10,410 bases of DNA from Rhodocyclaceae bacterium. Its GTDB lineage: Bacteria > Pseudomonadota > Gammaproteobacteria > Burkholderiales > Rhodocyclaceae. Each line of letters starts with the position of its first letter. Position 1 is the stretch's first letter. The notes beneath the pieces were generated by a model. The model ran no database searches. It was given only the letters and a program-made list of their open reading frames with translations, and was not told where the DNA came from. Positions 1 through 5,980 of this stretch are shown in pieces. Location of the stretch: positions 1 through 10,410 of the forward strand of contig PNJM01000069.1 of the NCBI GenBank assembly GCA_013821865.1. The letters run 5' to 3'. The position numbers and the translations under genes were made by a program.

Positions 1-44
1 ATGCGGCGGCAGATGATGGGCCAGGCGGTGGCGGCGAGAGGCAT
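1..44 (-). CDS. 5' fragment of the gene after hypB, possibly hypF
   Basis: An ATG at 44-42 opens a frame that runs without a stop to the left edge, giving 14 residues (MPLAATAWPIICRR) and two bases of the next codon. A GAGG ribosome-binding site overlaps the hypB stop codon (51-54) six bases before this ATG, so translation is probably coupled to hypB. In many hyp operons hypF follows hypA-hypB. HypF proteins begin with an acylphosphatase domain preceded by an Arg-rich segment, and the Arg-Arg end of the fragment would fit, but nothing diagnostic is present. The gene identity therefore rests on gene order alone. Confidence 0.45.
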   Translation of the reverse strand, partial: MPLAATAWPIICRR

Positions 45-52
45 GACCGGCC

Positions 53-970
53 TCAACCCTTGCGTGCCGCGGCCACGCCGTGCCCGAGCCAGGCGAGCCA
101 GTCCTCCATGCCGGCGCCGCTGACCGACGACACTTGCATCACCTCGATCTTCGGATTGACGCGGCGCGCGTATTCGATGCATTTCGCCGTGTCAAAGGAA
201 AGATGCGGCAGCAGGTCCACCTTGGTGAGCAGCATGAGGTCGCTCGCCGCGAACATGTTGGGGTACTTGAGCGGCTTGTCCTCGCCCTCGGTGACGGAGA
301 GGATCACCACCTTGTGCGCCTCGCCCAGGTCGAATTCCGCCGGGCAGACCAGGTTGCCGACATTCTCGATCAGCAGCAGCCCGCCCTGCGCCAGATCCAG
401 CCGCTCGAAGGCGTGGCCGACCATGTGGGCGTCGAGATGGCAGCCCTTGCCGGTGTTCACCTGGATGGCCTGCGCCCCGGCGGCGCGGATGCGCTCGGCG
501 TCGTTGCTGGTCTGCTGGTCGCCCTCGATCACCGCCAGCGGATGGCGTCCTTTCAGCATTTCGATGCTCTTCACCAGCAGCGTGGTCTTGCCGGAGCCGG
601 GGCTGGAGACGAGGTTCACCGCGAAGATGCCGCACTCGCCGAATTGCCTGCGGTTGGCATCGGCGTAGGCATTGTTCTTCGACAGGATGTCCTGCTCGAT
701 CCGCACCATGCGGCCCTGCGACATGCCCGGTGCGTGGGCACCGGCCGGGCCGGTGCCGTAATGCAGGTGGCCATCCCCACGCGCATGGACATGGCCGCCG
801 TGAGGGTGATGCTGGCGCGGCACGTAGCTGAAGCCGACGTGCGGGTGGGCATGCGCAGCGCCATGTCCGTGGGCATGGCTGTGCGCCGTCCCGTCCGCGT
901 GCCGGTGCTCATGCCCCTGCCCGCCCTCGATCTTCGTTTCGCCTTCGCCGCAGCCGCAAACCGTGCACAT
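53..970 (-). CDS. hypB: HypB, GTPase for hydrogenase nickel insertion, with His-rich N-terminus
   Basis: HypB (305 aa) is a cytoplasmic GTPase that delivers nickel, with HypA, to the hydrogenase large subunit. The start is placed at the ATG giving MCTVCGCG, the classic N-terminal CxxCGC nickel motif; an AAGGGA ribosome-binding site lies 6 bases upstream (977-982). Residues 20-79 form a His-rich stretch with 18 histidines, a nickel-storage feature of many HypB proteins. The G domain follows: P-loop SSPGSGKTT (122-130), GDQQT (150-154), the metal-site motif GKGCHLD (Cys177-His178) and TKVD for guanine recognition. A longer in-frame ATG at 1003 would add 11 residues but places the hairpin at 994-1012 in the coding region and displaces the CxxCGC motif from the terminus, so I reject it. 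It follows hypA by 90 bp. Confidence 0.97.
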   Translation of the reverse strand: MCTVCGCGEGETKIEGGQGHEHRHADGTAHSHAHGHGAAHAHPHVGFSYVPRQHHPHGGHVHARGDGHLHYGTGPAGAHAPGMSQGRMVRIEQDILSKNNAYADANRRQFGECGIFAVNLVSSPGSGKTTLLVKSIEMLKGRHPLAVIEGDQQTSNDAERIRAAGAQAIQVNTGKGCHLDAHMVGHAFERLDLAQGGLLLIENVGNLVCPAEFDLGEAHKVVILSVTEGEDKPLKYPNMFAASDLMLLTKVDLLPHLSFDTAKCIEYARRVNPKIEVMQVSSVSGAGMEDWLAWLGHGVAAARKG

Positions 971-993
971 GGTTTTTCCCTTCAACAACCGGA

Positions 994-1012
994 AGCCGCG
1001 CATCGCGCGGCT
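994..1012. repeat. Perfect hairpin upstream of hypB
   Basis: Eight-base arms AGCCGCGC (994-1001) and GCGCGGCT (1005-1012) enclose a 3-base loop. It lies 23 bases before the hypB ATG in the hypA-hypB spacer. It has no following T-run on either strand, so it does not look like an intrinsic terminator. It could stabilise the mRNA 5' of hypB or tune hypB translation; this is inference. Confidence 0.5.
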
Positions 1013-1024
1013 GAACCACCGTCA

Positions 1025-1045
1025 CCCCTTTCCTCGGGAAAGGGG
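1025..1045. repeat. Palindromic spacer repeat between hypA and hypB
   Basis: Arms CCCCTTTCC (1025-1033) and GGAAAGGGG (1037-1045) pair perfectly around a 3-base loop, and are flanked by G/C-rich runs. The form (TCACCCCTTTCC...) resembles the G+C-rich palindromic repeats scattered between proteobacterial genes and shares the TCACCCCT lead-in with the element at 5252-5294. Together with the hairpin at 994-1012 it fills the 90 bp spacer. There is no T-run after it, so a simple terminator is unlikely. Confidence 0.55.
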
Positions 1046-1060
1046 GCGGGGGCAAGGCCC

Positions 1061-1402
1061 CTACTCCACTTCCAGTTCCTTCACCCGCATTTCCGTGCCG
1101 CCGTTCACCTGCAACTGATAGCCGCCGCAGCGCGGACAGGCGCTGTAGCGCTCAGGCAGGGGCACCGTGCCGCCGCACTGCATGCACCAGCCGCTGCCCG
1201 GCGCCTCGATGATCGCAAGCACGGCGCCTTCGGCCATGCTGCCGCGCGTCACCGCGTCGAAGCAGAAGCGCATCGCTTCGGGCTCGACGCCGGAGAGCGC
1301 GCCGATCTCCAGCCAGACCGACTTCACGCGCGAGAAGCCTTCCTTCGCCGCGTGATCCTCGATGATCTGAAGCACGCCCTCGGCGAGCGACATTTCATGC
1401 AT
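1061..1402 (-). CDS. hypA: HypA, nickel metallochaperone for hydrogenase maturation
   Basis: HypA (113 aa, the normal family length) binds nickel and passes it, with HypB, to the hydrogenase large-subunit precursor. The start is the ATG giving MHEMSLAEG, because the N-terminal Met-His-Glu forms the nickel site; upstream in-frame ATGs would add 28 residues overlapping hupK and are rejected. The zinc site is visible as two CxxC pairs, Cys73/Cys76 and Cys89/Cys92. The ATG overlaps the end of hupK by 8 bases (1395-1402), which indicates translational coupling. The frame ends in an acidic ELEVE tail. Confidence 0.97.
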   Translation of the reverse strand: MHEMSLAEGVLQIIEDHAAKEGFSRVKSVWLEIGALSGVEPEAMRFCFDAVTRGSMAEGAVLAIIEAPGSGWCMQCGGTVPLPERYSACPRCGGYQLQVNGGTEMRVKELEVE

Positions 1403-2618
1403 GCGCGGGACTCCCCACCCGAACATCATAGGCCACGCACGGATCGAGCGCATGGGCCAGCAGCGCCGCCGCACGCCCTGCTTCATTCTCGTCCCGCGCC
1501 GCGGCCCCGGCCAGCCCCCGGGCGAAGGCGCCGTCGGGATGGAAGTTCCATTCCGTCGGCGCCACGATGCGGTAGCGGGACACCTTTCCGCCGTCGAGCG
1601 CGGCCAGATGGATCAGCACGCCGCGCGCCGTCTCGACCGCCGCCACGCCGGTCTTCGGCCGCAGCCGCACCGATCGCAGCCAGGGCAGAACGCGGCCGCC
1701 GTGGCTCAACTCCCGCATGCGCTCGGCCAGCCGGGCCAGTTCGACCAGCCGGGCCAGTATCCGCACGCCTACCGTGTTGCCGCGCCCGGCCAGCGCCGCG
1801 GCAACCAGCGGCTGCTTCGCTTCCCGCGCCAGCGCCCCCGTCTCGGCCGGTGCGCCATTGCTGCAAGGGGCGGCGACAAACTCATCCGACGCTTCGAGCG
1901 CAGGAGCTATCTCGCCGGCCAGCGCCGCGAACTCCGGCAAGGAAAACAGGGGAACATCGCTGCGGCCGAGGGACAGGTTCCATAATCCGCCGAGCAGACG
2001 CGCCGCTGGACCCTGCCCTGCCGCCAGCCACTCTTCCAGTTCTCCCGTTGTCGCAACCCGCAGAAAGCGCCCGGCTTCCATCCCGTACACTTCCGCCGCA
2101 AGGAAATCCTCGATATCTCCGACCAGGACGCGCCAGCTTCCCAGGTCGCGGATATCGCCCGCCTCTTCCCACCAGGCCGTGCCGGAAGCGAACCTGCGCC
2201 GCACATCGTCGAAACGCCGCCGCATGCCGATGAACGAATCCCGTCGCTGCGGCTCGCCGAGCAGCGCGGGAAGATCGAGCAGCAGCCGCCACAAGTGTTC
2301 ATGCACACACTCGGCAGCCACCACCAGTTCGCGCAAGCGCTCGACCGGGACCCGCACCTCATGGCCGCTTGCGGCTTCCAGAGCCGCCGCAGCGGCAACC
2401 GTCTGCGAGCGGCCGCAGATGCTGAAAAGCAGCGGCACCATGCCGATGACCTGGGCCGCAGACTTGCCTTCCAGCACGCGGCTGGCATGCAGGGCGCGTG
2501 CCGAACTCACCGTCGCACCGGTAATTTGCTTGCCATTCCAGGCAATTTCCAGGTTCAGCCTGCCTTCCGCGATCATTTTCTTGCTGTCCGGAGCAGTCTG
2601 TCCAATAACAAGAAGCAT
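1395..2618 (-). CDS. hupK: HupK/HoxV-type hydrogenase accessory protein
   Basis: This protein (407 aa) resembles a degenerate [NiFe]-hydrogenase large subunit, as expected for the HupK/HoxV family, thought to be a scaffold for Fe(CN)2CO assembly in uptake-hydrogenase maturation. The N-terminal region keeps one Cys in FSICGRSQ (Cys68) where catalytic subunits have RxCGxC. The C-terminus has LDPCVAYDV (Cys394), matching the DPCxxC motif with the second Cys replaced. It ends 13 residues after Cys394, so there is no protease-cleaved tail. No convincing ribosome-binding site precedes the ATG at 2618; an in-frame ATG at 2576 (residue 15, MIAEGRLNLEI) is a real alternative. The gene overlaps hypA, follows a 143 bp AT-rich gap with an FNR-type box, and belongs by family to the hup set rather than the hox set. 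Confidence 0.88.
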   Translation of the reverse strand: MLLVIGQTAPDSKKMIAEGRLNLEIAWNGKQITGATVSSARALHASRVLEGKSAAQVIGMVPLLFSICGRSQTVAAAAALEAASGHEVRVPVERLRELVVAAECVHEHLWRLLLDLPALLGEPQRRDSFIGMRRRFDDVRRRFASGTAWWEEAGDIRDLGSWRVLVGDIEDFLAAEVYGMEAGRFLRVATTGELEEWLAAGQGPAARLLGGLWNLSLGRSDVPLFSLPEFAALAGEIAPALEASDEFVAAPCSNGAPAETGALAREAKQPLVAAALAGRGNTVGVRILARLVELARLAERMRELSHGGRVLPWLRSVRLRPKTGVAAVETARGVLIHLAALDGGKVSRYRIVAPTEWNFHPDGAFARGLAGAAARDENEAGRAAALLAHALDPCVAYDVRVGSPAHA

Positions 2619-2686
2619 GCCGGCCGCTTATGAGTAATTTGTTTCCTATAATCAGAATGTTACAAACAATGACGGAGGTATATTCG

Positions 2687-2755
2687 ATGCCTGATTGTCA
2701 ATTGGACGGGCAAACTGGAAAGATATTAACCGGTCGCCTCGCTTACGCTTATTGA
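2687..2755 (+). other. Possible 22-codon plus-strand micro-ORF, doubtful
   Basis: An ATG at 2687 follows a GGAGG (2674-2678) with an 8-base gap and opens 22 codons ending in TGA at 2753-2755. A TATAAT hexamer lies upstream at 2647-2652, but the -35 region at the right distance (CCGCTT) is poor. An in-frame ATG at 2669 would add six residues. The peptide (MPDCQLDGQTGKILTGRL..) matches nothing I recognise. The stretch also forms the probable leader of hupK on the other strand, so these signals may be coincidental. Confidence 0.15.
2723..2728 (-). promoter_or_regulatory. Possible -10 element for hupK-hypAB
   Basis: On the minus strand TAATAT (4 of 6 matches to TATAAT) lies about 30 bases downstream of the centre of the FNR-type box at 2752-2765. 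That spacing puts the expected transcription start near 2716, with the box centred near -42, as in class II FNR-dependent promoters. It would leave a leader of about 100 nt before the hupK ATG. This is inferred from spacing and motif only. Confidence 0.4.
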
Positions 2756-2765
2756 TCTGGATCAG
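2752..2765. promoter_or_regulatory. FNR/Anr-type binding site upstream of hupK
   Basis: TTGATCTGGATCAG matches the FNR/Anr consensus TTGAT-N4-ATCAA at all but the last base. FNR-family proteins activate genes under oxygen limitation. The box overlaps the stop codon of hoxW (2762-2764) and lies about 140 bp before the hupK ATG, with a possible -10 at the class II distance. It suggests that hupK-hypAB can be transcribed independently of hoxFUYHW under low oxygen. Confidence 0.6.
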
Positions 2766-3235
2766 TCTAAACCTTGCCAGCCGTTGGCAAGCCATTTCTG
2801 AAGAAAGCTTAACGCCGCTTCAAGATGCGCCTGGGCGGCGGTACTGATCGGCTCCCCCAGTTCGAACGATGATCCGCGCACGCTCAGCAAACAGGCGGGC
2901 GGCGGTTCGCTTGCCGTCACCTGGCGGCAGACGGCAAGCAGCGCCGCGGGGCTCATGGCGTGGGTGGTATAGCCGATCTCCTGCACGGGTGCCAGGCGCG
3001 AGAAAGCGAAGGGCGCCGGGCAGGAAACGCTGGCGTCGATGAACAGCACGCACGCACGCCCTTCCAGGTCGAGCGCATGCTCCGGCTGAAGCTGGAAATC
3101 GGTGAGCAGCGCCACCTCGCCCCATTCGGGATGCGCCGGCATGGCGGCCTCGATGCGCTCCAGCAGGGCCGGCCCGAGGGCATCGTCGCCCCGGCTGGGA
3201 TTGCCGTAGCCGAAGATCAGCAGGGAGGCAACCAC
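2762..3235 (-). CDS. hoxW: HoxW, endopeptidase maturing the HoxH large subunit
   Basis: This is a 157-residue hydrogenase maturation protease of the HyaD/HybD/HoxW family, which removes the C-terminal tail of the nickel-loaded large subunit. The family signature GYGNPSRGDDALG is at residues 9-21. Likely nickel-sensing residues are Asp18 (position of E. coli HybD Glu16), Asp67 in LFIDAS and His92 in TTHAMSP; the alignment is by eye. The GTG start at 3235 is chosen because it lies 2 bases after the hoxH stop and immediately before the conserved N-terminal strand. An open frame continues upstream but lies wholly within hoxH. The placement directly after hoxH implies HoxH is its substrate. Its stop lies inside the FNR-type box. 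Confidence 0.92.
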   Translation of the reverse strand: MVASLLIFGYGNPSRGDDALGPALLERIEAAMPAHPEWGEVALLTDFQLQPEHALDLEGRACVLFIDASVSCPAPFAFSRLAPVQEIGYTTHAMSPAALLAVCRQVTASEPPPACLLSVRGSSFELGEPISTAAQAHLEAALSFLQKWLANGWQGLD

Positions 3236-3237
3236 GC

Positions 3238-4710
3238 TCAGGCGACCACGCCCTTGTACAGGCGGTCGACCACGCCGCCATCGGCATCGAGCAGTTCTAC
3301 TTCCAGCGGCATCCTGCCCAGCGCATGCGTGGCGCAGGACAGGCAGGGGTCGAAGGCGCGGATGGCGACCTCGATGTGGTTGAGCAGGCCCTCGGTGAGG
3401 CTGCGGCCGTCGAGGTATTGCCGCGCCACCTGCCGCACCGCCTCGTTCATCGCCTGGTTGTTGCTGGTGGTGGAGACGATCAGGTTGGCGCTGACGACCT
3501 GGTCGTCCTCGTTGATGCGGTAGTGGTGCACCAGCGTGCCGCGCGGCGCCTCGATGACGCCGACCCCGCGCAGCCGGCGCTCGCCGCGCACGACGAGGTC
3601 GCCGCCGGAGAGGTCGTTGTCGAGCAGCAGCTCCTCGATGCCCTCCGCCGCGTGCAGCATCTCGATCATGCGCGCCCAGTGGTAACCCAGGGGCGCGGAG
3701 AGCGCCGCGCCGCCGTCGAAGGCCTTGAAGGCCACGCGCTCGGCCTCGGCCAGCCCGGTCGGAATGAAGTCGCACTGCGCCACCCGCGCCAGCGGGCCGA
3801 CGCGGTACCAGCCGGCCTCGGTGCCCTTCTCCACGATGAAGGGAAACTTCATGTAGGACCAGGGCTTCACTTCCTCGTGGATGTACTCGTAGTAGCGCTG
3901 GTAGTCGGCGTGGTCGAAGATCGTCTCGCCCTGCGCATCGGTCGCGCGCAGGCCGCCGTGGTAGAGATCGAGCGCGCCGTCGGCCCGCACCAGGCCGAGC
4001 AGGTTCGAGTCGAAGCGGCCGAAGGATTCATACAGCCTGGCGTTGTCGGCGAACAGCTTCCCGATGATGCCGACCGCCTCCCGGCTCCAGGCGATGATGG
4101 TGTCGATCTCGGCAAGCAGCCCTGCCCGCTCCTCGCGCGTGAGGTTCTTGTTCACCCCGCCCGGCACCGAGCCGGTGCCATGCACGCGCTTGCCGGCGGT
4201 GTGGCGGATGATCTCCTGGCCGTACTTGCGCAGCAGCACGCCCTTGCGCGCCACCTCCGGCGCGGCGGCGGCGACGCCGACGATATTGCGCTTCGCCGCA
4301 TCGGCACCGAAGCCGAGCAGCAGGTCGGGCGAGGCCAGGTGGAAGAAGTGCAGCGCGTGCGACTGCAGGACCTGACCCAGGTGCATCAGGCGGCGCAGCT
4401 TCTCCGCCGTCGGCGTGAGCTGCTTCGCGCCGACAATGATGTCCAGCGCCTTGGAAGCGGCGAGGTGGTGCGACACCGGGCAGATGCCGCACAGGCGCTG
4501 CACCAGCACCGGCACCTCCCAGTAGGGCCGGCCCTGGATGAACTTCTCGAAGCCGCGGAACTCGACGATATGCAGCCGCACCTGGTGCACCTTGTTGTCG
4601 GCGTCGAGCAGAATCGTCACCTTGCCGTGGCCCTCGACGCGCGACACCGGTTCGATAACGACGCGCTTCAGGTTCTCGGGGTTGGGGGCGGTTTCGAGAG
4701 GGAACGTCAT
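3238..4710 (-). CDS. hoxH: HoxH, [NiFe]-hydrogenase large subunit (NAD-linked type)
   Basis: HoxH (490 aa) carries the Ni-Fe active site of a soluble NAD-reducing (group 3d) hydrogenase and catalyses reversible H2 oxidation. All large-subunit landmarks are present: RVEGHG at residues 24-29, the N-terminal RLCGICPVSHH with Cys74 and Cys77, and the C-terminal DPCLSCATH with Cys456, Cys459 and His462. The expected HoxW cleavage is after His462, releasing a 28-residue tail (ALGRMPLEV...YKGVVA). Length is normal for HoxH. The gene starts 2 bases after the hoxY stop and ends 2 bases before hoxW, so translation of the three is probably coupled. No residue loss was seen, and the enzyme looks catalytically competent. 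Confidence 0.98.
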   Translation of the reverse strand: MTFPLETAPNPENLKRVVIEPVSRVEGHGKVTILLDADNKVHQVRLHIVEFRGFEKFIQGRPYWEVPVLVQRLCGICPVSHHLAASKALDIIVGAKQLTPTAEKLRRLMHLGQVLQSHALHFFHLASPDLLLGFGADAAKRNIVGVAAAAPEVARKGVLLRKYGQEIIRHTAGKRVHGTGSVPGGVNKNLTREERAGLLAEIDTIIAWSREAVGIIGKLFADNARLYESFGRFDSNLLGLVRADGALDLYHGGLRATDAQGETIFDHADYQRYYEYIHEEVKPWSYMKFPFIVEKGTEAGWYRVGPLARVAQCDFIPTGLAEAERVAFKAFDGGAALSAPLGYHWARMIEMLHAAEGIEELLLDNDLSGGDLVVRGERRLRGVGVIEAPRGTLVHHYRINEDDQVVSANLIVSTTSNNQAMNEAVRQVARQYLDGRSLTEGLLNHIEVAIRAFDPCLSCATHALGRMPLEVELLDADGGVVDRLYKGVVA

Positions 4711-4712
4711 GG

Positions 4713-5255
4713 TCAGTCGTAATGCAGCATGTCGTAGTCGAGCTTCGGCTCGCGGCCGGCGGCGAGGTCGGTGAGGAATTTCCAGATCGCATCCGCCGGC
4801 GGCGGGCAGCCGGGCAGGAAGTAGTCGATCCGCACCACCTCGTTGATCGGGTGCACCTTATCGAAGGGCAGCGGCAGCTCGGGATCGTTGGGGATCTGGC
4901 CGTTCTCCAGGCCGATGCCGTAGTGGTACACCTCCTGGAAGCAGTCCCACAGGTCGACGTTGTTGCGCATGGCCGGGATGCCGCCGGTGATGGCGCAGGC
5001 GCCGATCGCCACCAGGATGCGGCAGTTCCTGCGGAACTCCTTCAGCACATGCACGTTCTCGGCGTTGCACACGCCGCCCTCGACGATGCCGATGTCGCAG
5101 GGCCCGCAGTGCTTGATGTCGGTGATGGGCGAGCGGTCGAATTCCACCGCCTGCACCAGATCGAACAGCTTCTCGTCGATGTCGAGCAGCGACATGTGGC
5201 AGCCGAAGCAGCCGGCCAGCGAGCAGGTGGCGACTTTCAGCTTAGTCACGCTCAC
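4713..5255 (-). CDS. hoxY: HoxY, [NiFe]-hydrogenase small subunit (NAD-linked type)
   Basis: HoxY (180 aa) is the short small subunit typical of cytoplasmic NAD-linked hydrogenases and holds one proximal [4Fe-4S] cluster passing electrons from HoxH to HoxU/HoxF. The four ligands are visible: Cys16 and Cys19 in GCFGCH, Cys87 in IGACAITGG and Cys150 in LPGCPPP. There is no twin-arginine signal and no medial/distal cluster region, so the enzyme is soluble and not a membrane uptake type. The start is the GTG at 5255 that overlaps the hoxU TGA as GTGA; a second GTG at 5249 is possible and would remove two residues. Confidence 0.96.
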   Translation of the reverse strand: MSVTKLKVATCSLAGCFGCHMSLLDIDEKLFDLVQAVEFDRSPITDIKHCGPCDIGIVEGGVCNAENVHVLKEFRRNCRILVAIGACAITGGIPAMRNNVDLWDCFQEVYHYGIGLENGQIPNDPELPLPFDKVHPINEVVRIDYFLPGCPPPADAIWKFLTDLAAGREPKLDYDMLHYD

Positions 5256-5294
5256 CCCTCACCCCGGCCCTCTCCCCGCCTGGCGGGGAGAGGG
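5252..5294. repeat. Palindromic repeat covering the hoxU 3' end
   Basis: Arms at 5268-5280 and 5282-5294 (CCCTCTCCCCGCC and its exact complement) are 13 bases long and separated by one base. They are preceded by a TCACCCCTCACCCCGG lead-in of a type that recurs between genes in many Beta- and Gammaproteobacteria. Here the element is not intergenic: it encodes roughly the last 15 residues of HoxU and supplies its stop codon and the overlap with the hoxY start. Confidence 0.75.
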
Positions 5295-5980
5295 AGTTGG
5301 GTCGCGATGTCGTGGTGGTCGTAGAGCCGCTGGCCGATGGGCACGGTGAAGCCGTGCCGCTTGCGGATGATTGCCCCAGTCGGGCACACCTCGGCGGCGC
5401 GGTCGGTCACGGACATGTTCGTCTCGGCCAGCCGTCCGCTCGCCGAATTGACGATCAGCCGCGCCCTGATGCCGCGCCCGCCGATGCCGAAGACGTTCTT
5501 GCCGTCCGCGTCGCGGCTGGCGCGCACGCACAGCTCGCACAGGATGCAGCGGTTGCGCTCCAGCAGCACGTCCGGATGCGAGGCATCGATGTCGCGCGCC
5601 GGATAGAAGTGCGGAAAGTGCGGCGTCATCATGCCCAGGTGGTAAGCCACGGCCTGCAGCTGGCAGTTGCCGCTTTTCTCGCAGGAGGGGCAGAAATGGT
5701 TGCCCTCGACGAAGAGCATCTGCGTCAGCGCGCGCCGGTCGGCGTTGAGCGCTTCCGTTTCGCTCTCCACCGCCATGCCCTCCGCCGCATGGTTGGTGCA
5801 GGCCGCGCCGAGGCGGCCGCCGATGTTCACCGTGCACAGCTTGCACGAGCCGTGCGGCTTGAACTCGGGGTGATGGCACAGGTGCGGGATGTAGACGCCC
5901 GCCGCCGCGGCCGCCTCGATGATGGTCTGGCCCTCCTTGAAGGGGATTTCCCTGCCGTCGAGCCTGAAAGTCTTAGTCAT
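5252..5980 (-). CDS. hoxU: HoxU, Fe-S subunit of the hydrogenase diaphorase module
   Basis: HoxU (242 aa), related to the N-terminus of NuoG, relays electrons between the hydrogenase half (HoxYH) and HoxF. Its cluster ligands are complete: a [2Fe-2S] site at Cys35, Cys46, Cys49 and Cys61; a middle His/Cys cluster at His95, Cys97, Cys100 and Cys106; and a [4Fe-4S] site with Cys145, Cys148, Cys151 and Cys199 (CILCELC ... CPTG). The ATG overlaps the hoxF stop by 8 bases. The conserved protein appears to end near residue 227; the remaining Arg/Gly/Glu-rich tail (LPARRGEGRGEG) is encoded by a palindromic repeat and is probably a later addition. A size a few residues above the usual HoxU length agrees with that. 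Confidence 0.96.
   Translation of the reverse strand: MTKTFRLDGREIPFKEGQTIIEAAAAAGVYIPHLCHHPEFKPHGSCKLCTVNIGGRLGAACTNHAAEGMAVESETEALNADRRALTQMLFVEGNHFCPSCEKSGNCQLQAVAYHLGMMTPHFPHFYPARDIDASHPDVLLERNRCILCELCVRASRDADGKNVFGIGGRGIRARLIVNSASGRLAETNMSVTDRAAEVCPTGAIIRKRHGFTVPIGQRLYDHHDIATQLPLPARRGEGRGEG

Noticed and set aside
1025..1045. Intrinsic terminator after hypA
   Set aside because: A strong hairpin is present but no T-run follows on the minus strand, and hypB continues the same operon.
80..2233. A 717-codon open frame on the plus strand opposite hypB, hypA and hupK
   Set aside because: It lies wholly antisense to three clearly recognised genes; long antisense frames are usual in GC-rich coding DNA, and its translation is Arg/Ala/Pro-rich low-complexity sequence.
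2696..2701. TTGACA on the minus strand as a -35 box for hupK
   Set aside because: No acceptable -10 lies 16-18 bases downstream; the nearest TATA-like sequence is only about 13 bases away.
3236..3775. Upstream extension of the hoxW frame into hoxH (337 codons in total)
   Set aside because: The upstream part overlaps hoxH completely and is Arg/Ala/Gly-rich, while the conserved protease fold begins right after the GTG at 3235.
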